Positions 16,116 to 22,675 of a stretch of DNA of 64,000 nucleotides are shown one piece after another (within the stretch, counting starts at the first letter, position 1; each line of letters begins with the position of its first letter). Location: contig JAFLUM010000009.1 of assembly GCA_022508805.1 (NCBI GenBank), positions 22,788-86,787 of the forward strand, written 5' to 3'. The DNA comes from Oscillospiraceae bacterium (lineage in GTDB: Bacteria; Bacillota; Clostridia; Oscillospirales; Acutalibacteraceae). Both the position numbers and the translations under genes were made by a program. Under the pieces are notes generated by a model. The model was given only the letters and a program-made list of their open reading frames with translations, did not search any database and was not told the origin of the DNA.

Positions 16116-17627
16116 ATGGGCAATTACGTTTCAACAAAAGCTGAAATTAAAAATTACATATGCGCAAGAACACCACTGATTGTGGTTGATTCTTCAGAGC
16201 GTGAACGAGTCGAAAGAATGCTGAAGGAAATCTCTAAAGAATTGGATGTCAGCATTAACTATTATACTGATGAAAAGCAGGTATGTTCTTTTAATGGCAA
16301 CGCAAGACAAGATGTGGACGGCGATCCGTTGCATTATATTGCTACTGCCTTCAAGAAGCACCGCAACTCGACTTTCGCCATAGGAGATATTAAGCGTATA
16401 GGTGAGGATAACGTTTTCAGCCGAGAAGTTCTCAATCTTTTGTATTTGGCGAAAGAAACAAATTGCACATTGATACTTATTACCGCAGATAGCATTTGGT
16501 CTCGTTTGTCCCAGTTTGGAATGCTGACTACGTTAGAGTATCCCGATATGGATGAACGAATTAGTCAAGTAGAGACCTTCATAGGACAGTTTAACGGAAG
16601 ATATCCAATCGAGTGGGATCCCCAAGACATACGAATGGCAGCAACACTTTTGAGAGGTTTCTCGGAGATCCAGATCGATAACATCTTGTCCACAACATTG
16701 GTAAGCAAACAAAAACTGAGCAAAGAGCATTTATTCGAATTAACCGAACAAAAAAGCAAACTATATTCTGCAGTTCCAAGCATACAAGCTGTTAATGTTA
16801 ACAGAAACCTGGAAGTATCAGGACTTGATAATTTAAAAGCTTGGCTGAATGAGAAAAAATCTATTTTCTTTGCTTCCGATGATGCGTTGAAAGACCGTGA
16901 TCTTACAACTCCTAAAGGCATTTTACTTGCCGGCGTTCCAGGTTGTGGTAAATCTTTATCTGCCAAGATGGTAGCAAAAGAATGGGAATTGCCACTATTT
17001 AGGTTTGATCTTGGAACCATTTATGACAAGTGGGTCGGCGAGAGTGAAAAGAAGATGAAGGAAGCACTACAGTTTATTGATAATGTTTCTCCATGTGTCG
17101 TTTGGGTTGATGAGATTGAAAAAGCGTTATCGGTTTCTGACACAGGTAATGATACAGGAAAACGTGTTCTTGGTCAGTTTTTATTTTGGCTTCAAGAATC
17201 TAAGAGTCGTGTGTTCTTAGTGGCTACAGCAAACGACATTTCCTTACTGCCCTATGAGTTGTTTAGAAAAGGAAGGTTCTCAGAAATATTTTTTATTGAT
17301 TTGCCTAATGCTGCAGAACGCAAAGCAATAATAGAACAGTATTCAAGAAAGGCTCTGCACATTAAGTTTGATGAATCCGAAACATCAGAACTTGTGCAAG
17401 CTTCAAAAGGATTCTCGTATTCTGATATCGAGTATGTTATTAAGGATACCGCACAATTGGCATTATTAAACGGACAAACCATAATTAGCAAAGATTTGCT
17501 TTTGGAAAAGTTCAAGGAGATCATTCCAATTTCGCAAACTAATCCCGATAAAGTAAAACAAATCAGAAAATGGGGATCTGAAAGAGCTGTAGCAGCATCA
17601 AGTAAATCAGGAGGTATCGAAGAATGA
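16116..17627 (+). CDS. Ycf46-like AAA+ ATPase
   Basis: The 503-aa protein has an N-terminal region typical of Ycf46-type ATPases (IKNYICARTPLIVVDSSERE) and one AAA+ module. Its motifs are Walker A GVPGCGKS (273-280), pore-side segment YDKWVGESEKKM, Walker B CVVWVDEIE (327-335), sensor-1 VATAND (369-374) and arginine fingers in RKGRF (384-388). The C-terminal lid ends near residue 470. There is no protease or membrane domain, so it is a remodelling ATPase. In this operon it may assemble or disassemble the coiled-coil membrane paralogues. Its last codons overlap the start of the third paralogue by 4 bp, indicating coupled synthesis. Confidence 0.82.
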   Translation: MGNYVSTKAEIKNYICARTPLIVVDSSERERVERMLKEISKELDVSINYYTDEKQVCSFNGNARQDVDGDPLHYIATAFKKHRNSTFAIGDIKRIGEDNVFSREVLNLLYLAKETNCTLILITADSIWSRLSQFGMLTTLEYPDMDERISQVETFIGQFNGRYPIEWDPQDIRMAATLLRGFSEIQIDNILSTTLVSKQKLSKEHLFELTEQKSKLYSAVPSIQAVNVNRNLEVSGLDNLKAWLNEKKSIFFASDDALKDRDLTTPKGILLAGVPGCGKSLSAKMVAKEWELPLFRFDLGTIYDKWVGESEKKMKEALQFIDNVSPCVVWVDEIEKALSVSDTGNDTGKRVLGQFLFWLQESKSRVFLVATANDISLLPYELFRKGRFSEIFFIDLPNAAERKAIIEQYSRKALHIKFDESETSELVQASKGFSYSDIEYVIKDTAQLALLNGQTIISKDLLLEKFKEIIPISQTNPDKVKQIRKWGSERAVAASSKSGGIEE

Positions 17628-19339
17628 GTAATTACGCATTACAGAGCCAACTTAACCAGCTTGAAGCAGAGTTAAGAAGGGCTCAAGAAATAAATCGTCA
17701 ACTACGCGGTGAATTGACCACTGTTGCAAACGGCGTGAGTCGTGCTCACAAAGATCTTGAAGATTATAATAGTACAATTCGGAATACGTTGGACAATTGC
17801 AACGGTGCGATGCATTCATCCCATCAGCGCGTAATTGATGCAATAGAATTGCAAGGCGATATCGAGCGTTTGTATGTCAAATTTAAAAACGTCGAACTTG
17901 CTAACAAAAAGATTAGATCTTGCAACAATAAAAAATACTATGATTTTGCTAACTATCGTACAGTGAGAAAAATCGTTCAAGGTATTATGGATAATCTCGA
18001 CGTACAGATGGTTAGTGATCAAACCATTACAAAATCAGTCGAAGTTCAGCATTTACAAACGCCGGATTATTGGCTGACTTGTGTGCTTATTAGTGTAATG
18101 GCATGGAGAAATAATGATAAAGAACTTGCCGATCGCGCGATGGCACGCGCTATCAAGCTCGACAAGAAAAATAGTGCTATTTTTTATATGCTCTTCAATT
18201 TAAGAATGGGTAGAGATGGCGCAGCATTAAAATGGTTCTACACATACCAAGAGTGTGAGCTAAAAGGTAGCGATCAACGGACATTCTTGATGTTGTTCTC
18301 GCTTGTTAGCAAAACATTGGCAGATAATGTTGACGAGAACACTAAGAATGAGATTTTTGCTTTTATCAAAAAAGTAATTGATATGAATATGGCCGCCTCC
18401 GGTTATAGTGAGGAAGACATCGTTGCTCAGATAAGAGCATATTTCAATAGAATGCAACCTTCGGATCAGCTCCAGTATTCGATGTTGCGAAAGTATTGTT
18501 CCGAATTTGACCAACTGACCTCTTTAATGATGCAGGCCAAGAACAATATCAACATACTTGAGTTTATTCTAAAAACGGCTAATGTACCTGCAGAGGAAAA
18601 GAACTCCTTCCTCAAAAATTACATTGACGAACTGATTGCCACACCGAACCAAGTCGAAAAAGATGTATATGACGAAATCGCATATAACGAGTTAGTTATT
18701 AAACTTGAAGGTGAAGTTGAAACCGCAAAAGAACAGTTTGAGACTGCCCAAGCTAAAAAAGCGAATGATCTGAATCTTATTGCAGAGATGATAGATTGGA
18801 TTTATGAACGAGATGCCCAAGATGTTAACGGTCAGATCAGACTCAGTATGTTTACTCTTACGAAACTGCTCCAGGAAAAAGCCGTAACAGAACATGTAGA
18901 GAATTACAGAGCAAGAAGAAAGGCCAATTATCCGATCACAATTGGCGAGTATGGTACAACGGCAAACTTTAAGCGCGAAGATGAGGAATACAAGAAAATC
19001 ACCGATTACTTTACTGAAAAGAAGAATGTAGCCGTTGCAGCAATCAAAGATTGGCCTGCCTTTATCGGATTTGGTATTGGTGCCGCCGCACTTGTTGGTT
19101 GTTTCTTCGCTGGATTCTGGTTATTGGTTTTAACGCTGGGTGGAGTAGGTTATGGCCTTTTCACCTTGCTATCCAACAAAGGTCAGAGAAAGCAACTCGA
19201 ACAAAAGTGTGCAGAAAGCATTAAATCCACAAGTGATATAATGCAAAAAATGTTTGTTGAATTCAAGCAATATCAGAAAGAATTGGATGAGTATGATTCT
19301 TATTATGAAAGAATCTGTGATGAATTAAGTAAAATTTAA
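17624..19339 (+). CDS. Coiled-coil/TPR-like membrane protein, paralogue 3
   Basis: The 571-aa protein begins with a coiled coil (LQSQLNQLEAELRRAQEINR). It continues with the shared core marks PDYWLTCVLISVMAWRNN and NLRMGRDGAALKWFYTY. It has the later WIYERDAQDVNGQIRLSMF block and ends with a membrane hairpin (FIGFGIGAAALVGCFFAGFW and a second helix) plus a charged coiled tail. It is the most diverged of the three paralogues. Coupling to the AAA+ gene (4-bp overlap) suggests it is the closest partner of that ATPase. It is the last gene before the operon terminator at 19437. Confidence 0.65.
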   Translation: MSNYALQSQLNQLEAELRRAQEINRQLRGELTTVANGVSRAHKDLEDYNSTIRNTLDNCNGAMHSSHQRVIDAIELQGDIERLYVKFKNVELANKKIRSCNNKKYYDFANYRTVRKIVQGIMDNLDVQMVSDQTITKSVEVQHLQTPDYWLTCVLISVMAWRNNDKELADRAMARAIKLDKKNSAIFYMLFNLRMGRDGAALKWFYTYQECELKGSDQRTFLMLFSLVSKTLADNVDENTKNEIFAFIKKVIDMNMAASGYSEEDIVAQIRAYFNRMQPSDQLQYSMLRKYCSEFDQLTSLMMQAKNNINILEFILKTANVPAEEKNSFLKNYIDELIATPNQVEKDVYDEIAYNELVIKLEGEVETAKEQFETAQAKKANDLNLIAEMIDWIYERDAQDVNGQIRLSMFTLTKLLQEKAVTEHVENYRARRKANYPITIGEYGTTANFKREDEEYKKITDYFTEKKNVAVAAIKDWPAFIGFGIGAAALVGCFFAGFWLLVLTLGGVGYGLFTLLSNKGQRKQLEQKCAESIKSTSDIMQKMFVEFKQYQKELDEYDSYYERICDELSKI

Positions 19340-19436
19340 TTTGTCTAAGAGGGATGCAACTTCCCGTATTCCCCCGCTAACTGATTGTGCTAAATGTTTT
19401 GAATATATATCACTTTTGTCAAATGACAAGCATGGC

Positions 19437-19476
19437 AAAGATCTCCTGTGATTCAAAACATGGGAGGTCTTTGTTC
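19437..19476 (+). terminator. Terminator of the 17-kb cargo operon
   Basis: AAAGATCTCC (19437-19446) pairs with GGAGGTCTTT (19463-19472, one G-U) across a 16-nt loop; TTGTTCTTTG follows. The rest of 19340-19797 holds no gene I can support. Confidence 0.6.
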
Positions 19477-19750
19477 TTTGAATTAAATGGTTTTTAGAAA
19501 TTAAAATAACACAAAGAGTTTAGAAAAAACATATGTAAAAATGATGTTGAAAACTCTGTCAAAAACGACACCCATTTCAATGCCTAGGAATCCGCATAGA
19601 TAAAGGCATTTTGCAAGGTCAGAAACTACGAAATACGCCAAAGAGAGTCGCAGTGTGGGCGTATTTCTCCCATTTTCGGTCTGATATAATAGCACATTTT
19701 CACGCCCTGGCAGTCATGAGCGGCAGTCAGAAAATTCTTCATTACAATAA

Positions 19751-19776
19751 CGAAAGCCCCGGAGTCTGTTCCGGGT
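19751..19776 (-). terminator. Probable terminator of the AAA/DUF4143-like gene
   Basis: Read on the minus strand, CCCGGA and TCCGGG form a short GC-rich stem just past the stop codon at 19798. The U-run that follows is weak (GCTTTCG), so efficiency is doubtful. Confidence 0.4.
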
Positions 19777-19797
19777 CTTCGCCATGCTATGATGTTG

Positions 19798-21594
19798 TTA
19801 TGCGAGAGATTTTAGATACTGCTCGACATTCAAGTATTGAACGCCGTCAGACTCAACTGGTTCGCCGCGATAGATGACATACCGGCCGGTGATCCTGCCA
19901 AAGCGATGTTCTGTTTCGGCGCACTTTTCGGCATTGATAAGATGTCTGTACTGATTTGCCACGACTTCTTTGCTGTGCTTGATTTCGTAAATCTCGCAAG
20001 TGAGTGTGGCGGGATCGTAAATCACCATATCAAATTCTCCGACTGCGAATTGCAGCTGAAAAACCTGCTTTTTAGGATTGGCAAGTTTGGTTTCCAGCAG
20101 GACAATATCTTCCATCATTCTGCCTTTGATCTCGCTTAAAATGCGCTCGAGAATGCGGTTGCGTTGCACAACGGAAAGAGCATTGAATTTTTCATCCAGC
20201 AACAGACTACTGACGAGCGCATCTGCCTGAGCATAGCGCAGTCCCGGTTGGCTGATCACCGTAATTTTTTCGTGCGTGTTGACATCTGGTAAGTGAAACA
20301 GATCCACTTCCATGATCAAATCAAGCAGGGTCAGATATTCCTTGATTTGATAGGCGTGCGTATCGTCCACTTCAACCGTTTGTTCTTCCTTGTTGAGTAT
20401 GTCTAGCATGGTTCTGACAAGTTCAGTCACAGTATCCTCATCGATATTTTGCGTAATATCAATAGGCTCACTGCGGTCGTGGAGAAGGTTGCGCGCGGAA
20501 ATGGCTAAATCATTAGATGCAAATGTTTTTGTGAGAACCTCTTTCGTAAAGCGATGGTTAATATCCTCTACAACACGGTTAATAGCGCTGGTGAGTTCAC
20601 CTTTTTCGTACAGCTCATATAAATGACGAAAATGACCACCCTCTTGATAATACTTGAGCGAGTGCTGAATGTTTCGGGCAATTGCGCTGTCGATATATTC
20701 GCCGGCGCTCTTATTGGTGGCAAAAGAGGATTTCTCGTTATAATTGACGCCGCCCATACTCATCGTACCACCGTACCGAATGTATTCGTCGATACCTTCG
20801 ATGCCGAGAATGGTTTCAAATTCCCGATAGGGGATAATTGTGGTATGCAGCAGGATACAGCGATCGTAAAGTTGTTCATATTCGGTAAAAATAAAACCGA
20901 GCGAGTCTGTACCTGACAGAACGATTTTCATACCGCTGCTGGCATAAATATCAGAAAACAGCGCGGCGCCTTCGATAAAGTCTTCCATAAGGGTGACTTC
21001 ATCAATAAACACATACTTGTAGCCTTGCTTCTCAAGGTACTTCAAGTCCGCATTAATCTCCGACAGAGTATCTCTGGTTTTGATTTGGATAAACGCCGCC
21101 GCATTCAACTGCTCCGGCGTCATATCGAGTATCGCTTGACGGATCAATGTGGTTTTGCCGGTTCGACGCAGGCCATAGAGAATAAATACTTTATCTTGCT
21201 GCACGCCGAATACGAAATCGTGTAAAGTGGAATAGCACTCACGGCGTTTATACTTTTTCACAGGAGTTGCCCAGCTTTTCAGCTGAGAACCGATCCGCAC
21301 ATAGGTGGAAAACGGATGCATATCCTTTTCTTTTTTCACGCGTTCCGATGCAGGCACAAGTTTCTTAAGCTTTTTCAGTTCTTCCTCTAATTCTTTTCTT
21401 TTTTCAATTTGAGAGCGCAACTCTTCTACGTGATCAAAATCCACATAGGTTTCGGTGCGCTTTTTGTTTTGGGTAATACGATGATAGAAGTACTCTTTCC
21501 CTTTTACTTTTTTTGCGGAAACGCTGCCGGGTGGCAACAATGCAATTTCACGCTCCAGTTCATTGATCCGCTCCATTATATCAAATTCAGTCAT
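19798..21594 (-). CDS. AAA-family ATPase with C-terminal DUF4143/nuclease-like domain
   Basis: The 598-aa protein has an N-terminal coiled region (residues 1-90). Its ATPase domain has Walker A GLRRTGKT (141-148) and Walker B YVFIDEV around Asp198-Glu199. The C-terminal part contains GEFDMVIYDP and CEIYEIKHSK, the acidic/lysine pattern of PD-(D/E)xK-like domains seen in the AAA_14/DUF4143 family. Such proteins are common on mobile elements and defence islands; their function is mostly unknown. The ATG at 21594 follows GGAGGT. It is transcribed against the cargo operon from its own operator-rich promoter, so it is an independent module. Confidence 0.75.
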   Translation of the reverse strand: MTEFDIMERINELEREIALLPPGSVSAKKVKGKEYFYHRITQNKKRTETYVDFDHVEELRSQIEKRKELEEELKKLKKLVPASERVKKEKDMHPFSTYVRIGSQLKSWATPVKKYKRRECYSTLHDFVFGVQQDKVFILYGLRRTGKTTLIRQAILDMTPEQLNAAAFIQIKTRDTLSEINADLKYLEKQGYKYVFIDEVTLMEDFIEGAALFSDIYASSGMKIVLSGTDSLGFIFTEYEQLYDRCILLHTTIIPYREFETILGIEGIDEYIRYGGTMSMGGVNYNEKSSFATNKSAGEYIDSAIARNIQHSLKYYQEGGHFRHLYELYEKGELTSAINRVVEDINHRFTKEVLTKTFASNDLAISARNLLHDRSEPIDITQNIDEDTVTELVRTMLDILNKEEQTVEVDDTHAYQIKEYLTLLDLIMEVDLFHLPDVNTHEKITVISQPGLRYAQADALVSSLLLDEKFNALSVVQRNRILERILSEIKGRMMEDIVLLETKLANPKKQVFQLQFAVGEFDMVIYDPATLTCEIYEIKHSKEVVANQYRHLINAEKCAETEHRFGRITGRYVIYRGEPVESDGVQYLNVEQYLKSLA

Positions 21595-21614
21595 ACGAAT
21601 ACCTCCGCTATTGG

Positions 21615-21660
21615 TTATACCCAATTATACCCTTATTATTCAAAAATGTCAAGGGTATAA
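21615..21660 (-). promoter_or_regulatory. Promoter of the AAA/DUF4143-like gene with TTATACCC operator sites
   Basis: On the minus strand TTGACA (21652-21647) and TATAAT (21629-21624) are 17 bp apart. A perfect 10-bp inverted repeat, TTATACCCTT (21625-21634) and AAGGGTATAA (21651-21660), brackets the promoter, and a further TTATACCC lies at 21615-21622. No dedicated repressor gene lies next to it; autoregulation is possible. Confidence 0.6.
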
Positions 21661-21743
21661 CGGGGATAACAGATCGATTTTTAGCGGCAAAAACCATGTT
21701 ACGTTTAGGGGGTAAAAATACTACCTCAAAAGTAATAGGGTCA

Positions 21744-22010
21744 AATATTGAGAAAACCCGCATAAATACAGGGATTTTTCAATATTAAAAAACAAATTTT
21801 ACGCCGGTAGGAGTGATGACGTTGGCGGAATTTCTTGCATTTTGTGTGTGAAAGGAACCTCTCACCCCGCAGTCATGGGCGGCAGACAAACACACTTTTC
21901 CGCCAACTCCATCACTTCTTTCTCGGTCTGGAGACAGGGGAAACTGTTATTCCGGCTTTTCAGATATTTATCAAACTGATTTGGTATTTCCACCAACGCT
22001 CCAGACCGAG
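21744..22010. other. Structured non-coding region with nested long inverted repeats
   Basis: Three strong pairings occur in a gene-free stretch. The first is a 16-bp stem at 21744-21786 with one mismatch. The second pairs GTTGGCGGAA (21821-21830) with TTCCGCCAAC (21897-21906), extended outward by GTGATG/CATCAC. The third is a perfect 12-bp pair, CTCGGTCTGGAG (21922-21933) and CTCCAGACCGAG (21999-22010). No known RNA family was recognised; it could be a structured RNA, a transfer or replication site, or a decayed element end. Confidence 0.45.
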
Positions 22011-22164
22011 ATATACTGAGCATACGCCCAAGATGATTCCCACTTTATATCTGCCCCTTGTTTTCGTCTTGAAAGGTGGAAATAAGATGGCACAAAATTG
22101 GCGTAAAATTGGCGAGCCTTTGCCGATGACAAGTGAATGAAAATGTGTTATGATATTAGCGTGG

Positions 22165-22197
22165 ATAAGTGGATCAAAGCGATCCGCTTATTTTTTT
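22165..22197 (+). terminator. Rho-independent terminator
   Basis: ATAAGTGGATC and GATCCGCTTAT (one G-U) form an 11-bp stem around AAAGC, followed by seven T. It would end transcripts coming from the structured region. Confidence 0.7.
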
Positions 22198-22319
22198 ATT
22201 GTCTTAGAGGATACTCCACAGCCCCATCATTTTAAGGCGATCCGGGCGAGGATATGGGTAGCAAGCGATTAAAAATCTATTTTCAGTCAAGAATAATAAG
22301 GAAGAAGCGAGGTGAGAAG

Positions 22320-22583
22320 ATGAAAATCGAAGTAAAAGAACGGCCGATGAAAATGGTGTGTTGCTGGATGAGCGCCGAGGAAGGTCAGGATAAAGAACTG
22401 ATGGCATCTCTCAGACCTCGGTTCAAAGAATGGAAGTCCAAAAACTATCAGCCGGTGGTTTATATTTCCGGCACAGAGAGCTTAGAGGAAGGCATGTACA
22501 TGCTGATGAAACGAAATTACGAGGAGCTTGCGAAAAAACAGTTGGCAGAGGAAGCGGTCGCCGGGGGGATACAAACGGAATAA
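22320..22583 (+). CDS. Small element-borne hypothetical protein
   Basis: The 87-aa protein starts MKIEVKERPMKMVCCWMS and contains SLRPRFKEWKSKNYQPVVYISGTESL. A ribosome-like GAGGTGAG lies just before the ATG at 22320. It precedes the recombinase gene, as small conserved proteins of this kind often do in clostridial elements. The family name is unknown to me. It may be a recombination directionality or accessory factor, but that is only a positional guess. Confidence 0.6.
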   Translation: MKIEVKERPMKMVCCWMSAEEGQDKELMASLRPRFKEWKSKNYQPVVYISGTESLEEGMYMLMKRNYEELAKKQLAEEAVAGGIQTE

Positions 22584-22612
22584 TTTGTATCCTACATATT
22601 TTGATTTTCATC

Positions 22613-22641
22613 TTGCTTTCAGTCTGTAGATGTGATACAAT
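22613..22641 (+). promoter_or_regulatory. Recombinase promoter
   Basis: TTGCTT (22613-22618) and TACAAT (22636-22641) are 17 bp apart, 35 bp before the recombinase ATG, whose ribosome site AAAAGGAG lies at 22657-22664. Confidence 0.5.
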
Positions 22642-22675
22642 GTTGTCATATATTAGAAAAGGAGTATGACGCAAT

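Noticed and set aside
22087..22140. 17-codon ORF with an AAAGGTGG ribosome-like site
   Set aside because: It is too short and has no recognisable family; it lies between the structured region and a terminator and may only be a chance ORF.
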